A stretch of 64,000 nucleotides of DNA from Trametes villosa (Eukaryota > Basidiomycota > Agaricomycetes > Polyporales > Polyporaceae), in the NCBI GenBank assembly GCA_002964805.2, contig PUDQ02000024.1, positions 186,001 through 250,000 on the forward strand, in the 5' to 3' direction. Each line of letters starts with the position of its first letter. Position 1 is the first letter of the stretch. The notes under the pieces are model-generated. The model was not told the DNA's origin. It saw only the letters and a program-made list of their open reading frames with translations, and ran no database searches. Of this stretch, positions 11,505-21,652 are shown piece after piece. The position numbers were made by a program, and so were the translations under genes.

Positions 11505-13581
11505 TTAATGATGTATCGGTCTAGAGGGCCTGACACCGGTGGAGGAAGACGCAGAGTCCAATGAGCTTCCCAGCCTGTGAATACCGTGCCCGCTCGAATG
11601 ACTGTATCTACATAAAGAATCCCGGGGGCGGAGCCCATGCGGACCCCCGCTTGATAAGCCCTCCGCGCGCCGGGCTCGCTCGCGGAGCCTGAGGCAATGG
11701 GGGTTCCCAGGTTCGGAAGAATGGGACCTGCTGGATCGTCCGGACAGTGCTTTGGCTGTTTGGGGGAGACGCGAGGCTGGGCGGATTGGACTGGCTAGCT
11801 TGTCCGCGCTGCGCCCCTGCTCGAGTCCCGTTACGGTTGTCCTGCGGCGCCCGACGTGTGTTGGCGGCTGCCGGCCGTTTCTGGACGGGCGAGTGCGTGT
11901 AAATCGCAGAGCGCATTTACTACGTGTGCGTTGAGGCGTTGAGGTGCTTACCGCGGATGGCTGGCTTGGGGCGACTAGGCGTGCGTTTGCTTCCTTGAGC
12001 TTCGCGATGAGTGATGCGTTCTCCTCCTGACAACGCCGGAGCTGCCGGGAGTTTCCAAGCATAGCGATCGTCAGAGCGTGCGTAGTGCTACAGACGCCGG
12101 CCTACTCACCTTCGCTCTAGCGTGATGCAGTTGAGCCTGGAGCAGTGCCTGGGCTGCCGAACCGGGGTCCGTTTCTCCCATGGTTACGTCGGCATCTTGA
12201 GCAGCAGAATGTCCTGCACTACTGCCCTGTGGGGTTCGTCAGCCATGGACGTGACGACGGAGGTGCGGTGACGCGTACCGCATTCGCCGTCTCGGCCTGC
12301 GGCGGCGCTGGTGCCCCAGCCTGCACTGGCCCGGGTGTTTGCGCATTTTCGGTGTGCCCTATAGCTTCACGCGGCGCGGACAGGGCGTCCTTCAGCACAA
12401 CCTTGAGCTGCGATATCTCCGCGTCCTGCGCTCCAATCTGGATGCCCGAGATATGAGTCGGTCGTACGGCTCCAGCTGGGGCTGCCACTCTGCCCGAGAA
12501 AGACAGACCTTCAAGCCACATTCATTGTGGGCAGACTGCAGGCTGGTCATCTCGCGCTCGAGCTTGGCCGCGAGCATGCTCCCTCCCTGTACTTCGGCCT
12601 TGAGGGCCGCGTTCTCGTCTTGCAGCGCTGCGACGGTGCGCCTCAGGTCCGCGGCCGAGTGCTCTGCCGCGTCGCGTGCTTGCTCTAGCGTGAGTGCGGA
12701 CTCGTGGGCGGCGGTGAGCGCGGCGGCGGCGTCGTTCCGCTGCGGAGGTGTAAGTGCTCCTTCACGAAGCGCGGACGATCACGGGAAGTATTACCTCTAC
12801 GACGCATGCAGCCAGCTCGGCGTTGCATTTGACGTGTGAGGCGACAGCGCGATGGAGGCAGTCTGCGAGGCGCACGATAAATTCGGGGCTTGTCATCTTG
12901 AGCTGCCCTCCGACCAGCATGGGTGAGCGAGAGGACGAGGTGTATGCAGGGCGGCATGTGCACCCACCGCGCTGGGATCCCCGCCGGGTGCCTTGCTGGC
13001 GGCGGCGACGTTGTCGCTGAGCGCAGCTGTGAAACTCTCGATGACGTCCAGCGCGAATCGACCGGACATGGTCTGCAGCTATGGCATGTTATCATTATTG
13101 TTAGCTTCAGCTTTGTGTATTCCGGATAAGGGAGCCGGACGAACGGGGTTGTCACTCTCCTGTTGCTGCAGGAGCTGCATATCTTGGATGGAGGCATGCA
13201 AGCTATTGGCTTGCTTGTGTACGAACCCAGGGTCGAGTATGGCGAACTATACGAAGACGTCGTCAGCCGACTGTCACGGTATGGCTCATGGATGCTTGAG
13301 GAGACTGCTACCTGGTGTGCATCACCAACTTGAGCGTGTAGCGCGACGCTATCGCTGACTACATCCTCTAGAGCGGCGGCTTGGTCTCGACTGAATAGCG
13401 GGTCAATAAAGACAGGCTAGCAGTATCGAAGGTTCAGTCGGTACATGTACTTGAAGCGGAAAGGGAAAAGAGTGGCACTGACCCCAAGGGACTGTCCCTC
13501 CCGTGCCGCGGCAACGCTCGAATTTGAGGCAGCTAACGAGCGGATGCTCTTGACGTGAACGAGGATTGTTTCTGGATTCAT
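11505..13581 (-). CDS. Coiled-coil protein related to DUF6697-like proteins, apparently lacking the C-terminal domain
   Basis: Read on the minus strand from ATG 13581 (MNPETILVHVKSIRSLAASN). Recognisable exons follow: FSRDQAAALEDVVSDSVALH near 13370-13320, SGRFALDVIESFTAALSDNV near 13070, MTSPEFIVRLADCLHRAVAS near 12890, a coiled coil (TLEQARDAAEHSAADLRRTV, then ALQDENAALKAEV) near 12690-12590, and RQLRRCQEENASLIAKLKEA near 12060. The order matches the genes at 15198-18170 and 53012-56046, but the globular C-terminal domain found in both is not visible here. The frame ends in a basic, Ser/Arg-rich tail with a stop at 11505-11507. Internal splice sites were not all resolved, and the 3' end may be wrong. 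Probably a truncated paralogue; function unknown. Confidence 0.5.
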
Positions 13582-13903
13582 ACCGAGCGATGGCCAAGTG
13601 GCAGCTTGTGTATGCTACCGCGTAGGCTTTCAAGCTCAAGCTAAGTAATATGAGAACTAGGAACCAGTAGTAGGCGGTGGTACTCTGCTGTTCTGATCTA
13701 AAGGGCTGGACGCTGGCTGGACCGACGTGACGGGGTCTTCGTAGTCGACGAAAGTGACGCGACGCGACGCGTTTCGTGACCAGACGCGATACCCCCTGCC
13801 AAGAACGGCCTCCTCCGCCTCCACCTCCCCCTGGTCGCCACTCCGCCCTTTGTTTCGTCCTCCTCGTCCTCCTTGCCCTCGGCGCTCCCGATCGACCCAC
13901 ACA
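13582..13903. promoter_or_regulatory. Divergent promoter region with ACGCGT motif
   Basis: Separates the minus-strand coiled-coil gene (ATG 13581) from the plus-strand gene at 13904. A GACGCGACGCGACGCGT run puts ACGCGT at 13767-13772, about 130 bases before the ATG, at nearly the same distance as the ACGCGT pair in front of paralogue 1. Confidence 0.4.
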
Positions 13904-14679
13904 ATGTCCTCCCAAGCATCCGGCTCGAAGCGCAAGAACGACGACGGCGACTACGCGCCCGCGCCCGCGACCAAGAAGGCGCGCGGCGGCAGCGCCGCCC
14001 ACGCCGCGACCGTCGCCCTCGTCAACTCCATCCTCGCGAACCCCAAGTCGTATCCGATCTCGGGCAGCGAGGACGTCGTGCGCAAGTCGCTCGTCGAGCT
14101 CGCCAAGTACGCGCGCTCGCTCGAGGAGCAGCTCGCCGGTGCGGGTGCGGGCAGCAGCAAGGCGGTCGCGGCGGCGAAGCCGGCGAGGACGCAGGAGGAG
14201 CTCGAAATTGCCGCAGACAAGGTGCGGCGCGCTGCGCAGAGCGGGATCAAGAAGCAGATGACGGTACCCGCGCCCCTTACATATCCATCTCGGCGCTCGA
14301 CGTTCACGCGCTTTGCAGTGGAAGCCGTCGTGCAAGACGGGCTCGGCGAAGTGGTCCTACGACGGGATCTGCCCGGACGCGGAGGTGTTCGGCGCGCTCA
14401 TGGGCCTTGGTGGACCCCCGAAGTTCAAGATGAAGAAGTTCAGCACGGACGAGTTCCAGAAGCTGGTCGGCCCCGTCCAGGGCTCCGTGAGGTGCGCGCA
14501 TAGATGTTTCTTCAGGCCGTCTGGACGCGATATTGACTCGAATGTATGCGGCATCCGGTTACGCTAGGTACGACACGCTGTACATCACGAGCAGCGAGGT
14601 CACTGTGCGCTGGTCGGACAGCGGCGAGTTCAAATTCAGCGGTTCCTACGGCAAATACCAGCCTGGCAAGGACTACTAG
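13904..14679 (+). CDS. Uncharacterised basidiomycete protein, paralogue 2
   Basis: Exons 13904-14263, 14319-14491 and 14568-14679 join in phase to 214 residues. It matches paralogue 1 (10576-11363) through LVNSILANPKSYPI, WKPSCKTGSAKWSYDGICPD, LGGPPKFKMKKF, YDTLYITSSEVTVRW and FKFSGSYGKYQ, with identical intron positions. The N-terminus (GSKRKNDDG, ATKKARGG) is basic and resembles a bipartite nuclear signal. Codon use is more GC-rich than in paralogue 1, so the copies have diverged for some time. No enzyme motif is seen. The strongly conserved C-terminal half suggests a small binding domain; the function is unknown. Confidence 0.88.
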
Positions 14680-15197
14680 GGGCGACACCCTGCGATGATA
14701 TTCACATCCCGGCCCTACGGTGCGGTGATGATACTTGGTTTTTCCTAATGTACCCTACCCTGCTGCTTGCTAGTCTCAATCTACCTCTTGATTAGTTCCT
14801 AAACACGCACAGAGACATATTCCTCGGCATACATTGGGGGTCTAACTATAGCCTCCAGATCGACGACTTGTGCGCAGCACTTCGGGACGTCTACAGGTAT
14901 CTCACTGAATACCATAACAGCAGCAAGGGCGGGGCTTGCTAGCTCGAGCTGCTTTCTGATCAGATGCCAGGTGCATCGCGGTACCGGGATAGGGAGATGC
15001 TTGCAGGGTTGTACTCACTATAGTGTTGGATAGGCGCAAAAGACGAAAGACTGTCACTACTACCACCCTGAAAGGGCTTCATGTTACAGATACAGTCAAA
15101 ACGTCATAAGACACAGTCGAGCAAGATAGCCACCACAAATACAGTCCGCGACGAGCACCTCGCGTGTATCGAAGAACCAGCGACTCTCAAATGCCCA
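14680..15197. other. Convergent 3' intergenic region
   Basis: About 520 bp between convergent stops (14679 plus, 15198 minus). No gene seen; it is AT-richer than its surroundings and probably holds 3' untranslated sequence. Confidence 0.4.
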
Positions 15198-18170
15198 TCA
15201 AGTGTCTCCATCGTCCTCTTGCGCATCCTCCCTCTCGACCCGACGGCGCTTGACGCTTCCCTCGACCTTCGCGATGGAGATTCGCTGGTGCGCATCGTTC
15301 TCGGCGACAAGCCCCTGGTAGAACTGCATGTCGAAGCCAACACATTCCAGCCGCACGCACGGCAGCCTGAGCGCGCCAGCCTCGTAGCGGTCGAAGACGT
15401 CCCGCACGGAGAGCACCTCGCCCGACCGCTTCGGGTTCTTCTTCAAGTTCTTCAGCGTGAGCTCCGCGTAGCTGACCTTCACCTGCGCAGCCCGTCTATC
15501 AGCCACCATCTGCTCACTTTGCGCACACCCCGGTACCGAGGGTGCAACGTGGAGAGGAGCGCTCACCGGCAGCGAGAGCATGTTCCACTCGTCCACGGTG
15601 AGGTCGTCCGCGCGCCATACGCGGTACAGCCCGCAGTACCCGAACCACCTCTCCGCGCCGACGAAGACGTGCTGGCTCTCACCGTCGCGGAGGAGCTCGA
15701 AGCTCTTGTCGAACCACGTCTGCACGTAACCGTGCCGCCCGGGCCCCGCCGGCAGCCACGGGTTCAGTTCCATGCGCAGGCAGAGGAAGGAGCTGATGCC
15801 CTGCGCGTTCGCGCGCGCCGTCGCGCTGTCCGTGCACCTGGCGGCAGGCGAGGAGTGTCAGTCGTAAGTCAAGGTCAGTGAGGGAGAGAGGCGGACGCGG
15901 CGCACCTGACAACGGTTCCACCGAAGGAGCCTCCGAGGCAGGCATGGATGGAGGTGCGCGTGAAGGCGCCGTGCATGCCGCTCTGGTGCGGCGGGAGGTC
16001 GACCTTCACCTGCGGTAGTTGCGCGAGCTCCTTGGCGCGATTGGGCGACGCGAGCAGGCCGAGCGCCGCTAGGTTTGCGCTGGGGTGGGCGTGAGTGGTG
16101 GTAGGGCATAGGAAAGCGAAGTAGATCGCTGACGAGACGAGCCAGGCGGGGATCTGGGGTGCTGCAGGTACTGCTGACGTCGATGAGGCCTAGGATGCAT
16201 ACACAGACCCCTAGTGAGTCGTGGAGGGCTCGATTGTGAAAGGGATTGGCTAGGGCTTACCGCAGACGGGCTGCCTCGAGCTAAGACCAGCTCGACTTCC
16301 AGGCGCGCGGCCTTCTTCAAAGCAGCTTGGAGCTGAGAAATGACTAGAATGAACACTCAGAGGGCACTAAAGTCGTGCTGTGGAGACTACCTTTGCTTTC
16401 GTCTCCTCCAACTCGGCTTCAAGGACCTCCGCGGGGTCCTTCATCTCCTGATCGACTTCGTTCTTGTCGTCTTCTTCTTCCTCCTCATCCTCCTCGTCCT
16501 CTTCCCCGCTCGTCTCTTCATCGCCACTCGCACTTACATGCGCTTGCAACGCTCCTCCCGAGCGCAAGACCCTCGGCGGGATAGCCGGGGCTCTAGACAC
16601 GCTGCCCTCCGAACGATTCCCGCCACGGGACGGGACTGGTACTTTGACCTGGGGAACGTATCTCAGTGTCACCCTCGGGCGCCCCTTACCCTCCTGCCCT
16701 GTTGTCTCCGTCGGCACACGCTGGGTGACCTCGGCCAGCTCCCGCTCGCGCGCCTCAGCGAGGTCTTTGTACTTCGCGAGCTCCGTATTGCGTGCAGCCA
16801 GCTCCGCGTCCTGTTGAGCGACCCTTGCCTCCAGTTCCGCAAGTCTGGCGTCCCGTTCGGCGAGCCATGCGCCCCGCTTGGCGATCTCCGCCTGCTGTTC
16901 GACGATCTGTCGCAACCCCAGCGTGAGTCTATCGTGTAACGAGCCCCGGGCCTGCGGTCAAAGTCACTCGCACCTTGGCCCCACACTCCTGGTTTGCCGC
17001 GCGTAAGCTGGCGATGGCAGCGTGAGCCGTGGCGACGGCGGTGCGGGCGGAGTTCTCGGACGCGGTGAAGCGCTCCTCGAGCTGCCGCTTCTCGTCTCCG
17101 AGGGTGCCCGCGACGAGGTGCGCGGCTTTGAGCGCCCCGTCCAGCTGAAAGTTCTGCTGCTCGAGGCTGGCGACGGAGGCCTCGAGCTCTGCGACTCTTG
17201 CCGCCGAAGCGGCTTTCGCTGCTGCCGCCTCGTTGCGCTGGTCCTCCAGCGCAGTCTCTGCAGCGTTCCGCTGGAAGGAGACGCGACGTTGCATTAGGCA
17301 TTAGTATGTGACAATCTACGGCTCGGAGAGGGGACGCGAACGCACTGCATCGATGTATGCGGTCACCTCCCTCTTCTGTGCGGCGTGTGACTCGACAACT
17401 TTCAGGAACCAGTGCATGAGCATCTTGACAAAGTTGGGTTTCATGACGTTTAGCTGTAGGGTGGGATTAATGCGAGCGAGGCGAGCGCGGCGGTTTTAAG
17501 ACGCAACATACCGAACGGAGGTCGAACTCGTTGTCAGGGGCGGCGCACAGGTCTATGTTGTCGGCCGCGGGTCGATACATGCTTCTCGTGAGGCTCAAGA
17601 TGAATGTGTCGCTGAACATCTGCAGGCGAAGCTGAGCGCCATGGCCCCGTGGCTCTGGGTCAGCATGAACCATCGAGGGTATCGGAATGCTATCTTGCCT
17701 TGCCGCCGCCAGCCGCCGCTGCGTTCAGCGACTGCATGTCTCGGGCAACGGTATGTGTGTGGCTGGACAGTTCGCGGAGGAACGCCGGCTGCAGCAGAGC
17801 GAACTATCAAGCCAGGTCAGCCGCCAACTTACTGAGCGCAACCAATATTGCGGATTTGTGAGGGTGGATTGTGACTCGCCTCCCGGGTACTGGTAGCGTC
17901 CGATTTGCCGCATTGTGCATGCAGTTTGATGCTATCTTCGACGACCGCAGCCAAAGCGGCGACTTGGTCTAACACGAGGTCGCGGTGTATGAACACATCC
18001 TGGAGGGAGCGAGTCGTGAGTATGTAGCCCCACCTTAGGGTCTCCAGAGTCCCGAGTGGGGCACGCGGGCGTACCTGAAGTTCGCTGTTCCCCTGGCCCA
18101 GCGAACGAAGATTCGCCTCGACGACGATCCTCAGAGTCTCCGTATTGGAGGAGACGTCGTTGATGTCCAT
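15198..18170 (-). CDS. Coiled-coil protein with C-terminal DUF6697-like domain
   Basis: Minus strand from ATG 18170 (MDINDVSSNTETLRIVVEAN) to a stop at 15198-15200, in many small exons. N-terminal helical blocks include DVFIHRDLVLDQVAALAAVV. The middle is a long coiled coil (AARVAELEASVASLEQQNFQ near 17200 and a run of Ala/Glu/Arg heptads, LAERDARLAELEARVAQQDA, near 16850), with a very acidic stretch near 16500. The C-terminal globular part carries LGGSFGGTVVRCTDSATARA, FLCLRMELNPWLP, PGRHGYVQTWF, HVFVGAERWFGYCGLYRVWR, LTVDEWNMLSLPV and RLPCVRLECVGFDMQFYQGL, then a basic tail. The same order is found at 53012-56046. The domain looks like DUF6697 of mushroom genomes; this name is from memory of the pattern. 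Function unknown; the coiled coil suggests a scaffold. Confidence 0.8.
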
Positions 18171-18632
18171 TCTCTCTGGTCGTGTAGCTCTTTAGCCTAG
18201 AAGAAACCTTCAGCTTGGGGTCTCGGGCAATAGCAAACAGATTGCTTACCGTTCGGTCTACCGGGCGGTATTTCAAACCAGGAGCGTCGCCGAGGCGAGG
18301 AAGTCGGTGAGAGGAGGGCAGGGAGGAGGGAATTTTCCCCAGAATCGTGGCCCGCACCCCTGCGCGGGCTGGCCTGAATTGAGTTCACGGACTTAGAGGA
18401 CGCTTGAGGACGGCGTTTTGGCCGTAATAGCGTGTGACGGCCGTGAGGCGTCGAAGCCTTCGGTGCGCATGGCATCTGGGCTTCGCGCCTGACCATAAGC
18501 CTGTCCAATTACAACCTTTTCAGACCGGTGATGCTAGTAGGGGGGAGAAACCGTTAGGAAGCGTACGTACGGCTCCGTCCAAAGCGTAGCTGGTCAGGGT
18601 CGCGCGGCGTCATGGTGGTAGAGAACACGAAC
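18171..18632. other. Upstream region of the coiled-coil gene, up to the transposon
   Basis: No supported gene. It should contain the promoter of the minus-strand gene starting at 18170. The transposon target duplication begins at 18633. Confidence 0.4.
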
Positions 18633-18635
18633 TCG
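18633..18635. repeat. Target-site duplication of the outer element (left copy)
   Basis: TCG here and at 22747-22749 directly flank the CAC and GTG ends of the outer transposon. Confidence 0.75.
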
Positions 18636-18935
18636 CACAGCACATCAGCCCAATATATCCCGCCAGGATAGTCAGAGGGGTAAATGAGATATGCGGGCGA
18701 TATTCTGAGGATGTACGCCCCGGCCCTATCCTGTAGATATCAAGGGCCCGGATATTTGAGATATTCCCGATATAGTAGGTACGCGCTCCCGTGATGCATC
18801 CCGCCCTCCCGCCGCCTCCTCATCGACATCCCTTGCCTCCCGCCGCCCTCCTCGTCCCTTGCCTCCCGCCGCCATTCTCCTACGAGCCTCCAGCCTGCCA
18901 TACCCCCTCAGCGACAGCGGCATTGGCGCAAGAAC

Positions 18936-18938
18936 AAA
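18936..18938. repeat. Target-site duplication of the inner element (left copy)
   Basis: AAA here and at 20993-20995 flank the inner transposon. The second inner-copy sequence shows the unoccupied site with a single AAA. Confidence 0.85.
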
Positions 18939-20992
18939 CACCGCGCATCAGCCCAGGATATCCCGCCAGGATAGCGCCCGGATAGGCCAAGTATCCCGGG
19001 AATCTCGTGAGGATATCCTGCCACAATATTCTCAGAACATCCCTAGGATAGGGCGTTTCCTAGGACGATATCCTGGGCATATGCCCTACATACTGTGCTG
19101 TACATAACGTCAGGATATATTTGAGTAGCCCAAGCCATTCCCCGCCGGCCCGCGATCGTATTGCTGCTTCGTAGCCCGCGCACGGCACCTCGCACACGCA
19201 GTCGCAGCCCAGTAAACGAGGACGGTGATCATAACTTATAAGTACAAACAAGTGGCGCACTCCCACCGATACCCTACCAGACAGTACTAGTAGTGAAGTC
19301 GCCTCTATGGCCACGCAACGCGAATGTAGGCGACGAGTCGGGTAGGGTGTCTCCCATTAGAGCACCCCATCACGACTAGAGCTATAAATGGTGTTGTTAA
19401 CGTCCGGCGAACATCCATAGAAAGAGAACATACCGGCTGCGGCGAGCTCCATTGGGGGGAGCTGCGTGAGCTGCGTGCGCACTGACTTGAGCCGCACTCC
19501 ATCCACTCTCTTGCCCGACGCCTACGGTGATGTACGACGACGACGCGGAACCGGTGTCATTCGCGACGAGGAGAAAACGTGCACTAGAGGACGAAGATTA
19601 GCCGGACACGCCGCACGCCAAGAGGGCCAGAGAAACAGACCGACTTGTCTCTGTGAAAGCGAACGTGCGGGAGTACGAAGCTCGAGGGGCCAAAGGCAAA
19701 GAACGGGCGAGCGGGGTACCTAGGGATAAGTGGGAAACGGGCCTTAGAAGTGCTCATAATGATAGAGGACCAGAACATTCGGGCGCACCGATGTATGCTG
19801 ATCAGCCTTCCCATCTTTGCCCATGCCCGCTTAGCACGCGCACACCCCGCATTCAGAGGTCCGCAGAGATCATTGATCCGTTCGGAGACCAACAGGCCTC
19901 CTTGGGGGCATTTCGGACTGCAGCGGGTTCTCAAAGGTGAGCACTGGTGCACGAATACATAAAATGAAAGAGGCTGACGAAGAGCCGACGTACCAGACTG
20001 CCATTCCATATGCCACACCTCCTCAACCCTCCTCAGCCGTCGCGGCAGTCCACGCTAATCAGAAGATTGACGGCAGTTGAAGGAGCTGGCACCGCTGCGG
20101 TGCCGGGACGATCTGAGCTACCACCCGCGCTGATGAGGAGACGGCGGGGAGATGCTGCTGGACTAGAGACGCCTACCAGGTCGTCTGCTAATGCCTCGGA
20201 CCGGAGCACATCGCGGGCCCATATAACTTGCCAACTTACCAGACCGGACACAGCGGCACAGGCTTGGGGACCCGCAGAACGAAACGAGTTGGAATGCGAG
20301 TCTGAGCCTTTATCCAGTTCGTCCTCGAGCTCGTTCGCTTGGGGAGAATAGTCCATGCTAGATGTGGCAGACGCAGCGCCATCCAAGTCAAGAACATAGT
20401 GGTCGTCGAGTTCTCGAGGCTGAGGCTCTTGCGGATCAAGTACGGTGTCGGGTGAACGAGAGCAGCGAGTATATGCGTCGGGTTCGGCCTGCACCGGTGC
20501 ACCAGAGGTTCTCAGGGCATGCCCAGCGCCGTAGAGGAGAGTCTCAGCCCGTTCCTCAGACCAATCCTTCAGAGAAAATCGGAGATCCTCTTGTTGTTCT
20601 TCAAGCAGATGTTCACGAATCGCCTTAGTTGTCTGCGGCGGCGCTCGGGGATCCGCGAGGCAACGTCGGCACAAACACTTCTTGTAACCTTTGTTCTTGC
20701 GCCAATGCCGCTGTCGCTGAGGGGGTATGGCAGGCTGGAGGCTCGTAGGAGAATGGCGGCGGGAGGCAAGGGACGAGGAGGGCGGCGGGAGGCAAGGGAT
20801 GTCGATGAGGAGGCGGCAGGAGGGCGGGATGCATCACGGGAGCGCGTACCTACTATATCGGGAATATCTCAAATATCCGGGCCCTTGATATCTACAGGAT
20901 AGGGCCGGGGCGTACATCCTCAGAATATCGCCCGCATATCTCATTTACCCCTCTGACTATCCTGGCGGGATATATTGGGCTGATGTGCTGTG
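18939..20992 (-). mobile_element. Inner copy of the same 2,054-bp transposon, inverted and nested
   Basis: Read on the minus strand it begins CACAGCACATCAGCCC at 20992 and ends GCGCATGCGCGGTG-like at 18939 (on the plus strand the inner element opens with CACCGCGCATCAGCCC). It is flanked by AAA on both sides (18936-18938 and 20993-20995). The uninterrupted target can be read in the inner copy itself as GCGCAAGAACAAAGGTTAC, so insertion into this site with AAA duplication is explicit. The inner copy equals the outer one except for one base noted by eye (18810 C against the complement of 20818, T). Near identity means the nesting is very recent, or that the two copies were corrected against each other. 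Confidence 0.9.
20033..20674 (-). CDS. Transposon-encoded ORF with Cys cluster (inner copy)
   Basis: Open frame of the inner transposon, reading CLCRRCLADPRAPPQTTKAI near its start and then an acidic, Asp/Glu/Ser-rich region. The C-x-C-x2-C cluster followed by TTKAIREHL resembles short zinc-binding starts I associate with mushroom DNA-transposon proteins, but no catalytic triad or known transposase block follows. In the uninterrupted element the frame extends upstream through WRKNKGYKK without an obvious ATG, so the true start or an upstream exon is missing. A GTAAGT after CAAVSGL suggests an intron near the middle. It may be a degraded or accessory protein. Confidence 0.4.
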   Translation of the reverse strand: MCRRCLADPRAPPQTTKAIREHLLEEQQEDLRFSLKDWSEERAETLLYGAGHALRTSGAPVQAEPDAYTRCSRSPDTVLDPQEPQPRELDDHYVLDLDGAASATSSMDYSPQANELEDELDKGSDSHSNSFRSAGPQACAAVSGLVSWQVIWARDVLRSEALADDLVGVSSPAASPRRLLISAGGSSDRPGTAAVPAPSTAVNLLISVDCRDG

Positions 20993-21652
20993 AAAGGTTA
21001 CAAGAAGTGTTTGTGCCGACGTTGCCTCGCGGATCCCCGAGCGCCGCCGCAGACAACTAAGGCGATTCGTGAACATCTGCTTGAAGAACAACAAGAGGAT
21101 CTCCGATTTTCTCTGAAGGATTGGTCTGAGGAACGGGCTGAGACTCTCCTCTACGGCGCTGGGCATGCCCTGAGAACCTCTGGTGCACCGGTGCAGGCCG
21201 AACCCGACGCATATACTCGCTGCTCTCGTTCACCCGACACCGTACTTGATCCGCAAGAGCCTCAGCCTCGAGAACTCGACGACCACTATGTTCTTGACTT
21301 GGATGGCGCTGCGTCTGCCACATCTAGCATGGACTATTCTCCCCAAGCGAACGAGCTCGAGGACGAACTGGATAAAGGCTCAGACTCGCATTCCAACTCG
21401 TTTCGTTCTGCGGGTCCCCAAGCCTGTGCCGCTGTGTCCGGTCTGGTAAGTTGGCAAGTTATATGGGCCCGCGATGTGCTCCGGTCCGAGGCATTAGCAG
21501 ACGACCTGGTAGGCGTCTCTAGTCCAGCAGCATCTCCCCGCCGTCTCCTCATCAGCGCGGGTGGTAGCTCAGATCGTCCCGGCACCGCAGCGGTGCCAGC
21601 TCCTTCAACTGCCGTCAATCTTCTGATTAGCGTGGACTGCCGCGACGGCTGA
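20993..21652 (+). CDS. Transposon-encoded ORF with Cys cluster (outer copy, separated from its 5' end)
   Basis: The same protein as the inner-copy ORF at 20033-20674, identical in all residues compared. In this copy the nested insertion separates the frame from its own upstream 300 bp, three bases before GGTTAC. The sequence immediately upstream is now the end of the inner element, so this copy has probably lost its promoter and start. A possible second frame, 21667-22101, lies downstream on the same strand and has no recognisable content. Confidence 0.35.
   Translation, partial: KGYKKCLCRRCLADPRAPPQTTKAIREHLLEEQQEDLRFSLKDWSEERAETLLYGAGHALRTSGAPVQAEPDAYTRCSRSPDTVLDPQEPQPRELDDHYVLDLDGAASATSSMDYSPQANELEDELDKGSDSHSNSFRSAGPQACAAVSGLVSWQVIWARDVLRSEALADDLVGVSSPAASPRRLLISAGGSSDRPGTAAVPAPSTAVNLLISVDCRDG

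Noticed and set aside
13403..14335. 310-codon minus frame opposite the gene at 13904
   Set aside because: It runs through a spliced gene on the other strand and is low-complexity Arg/Gly; a shadow.
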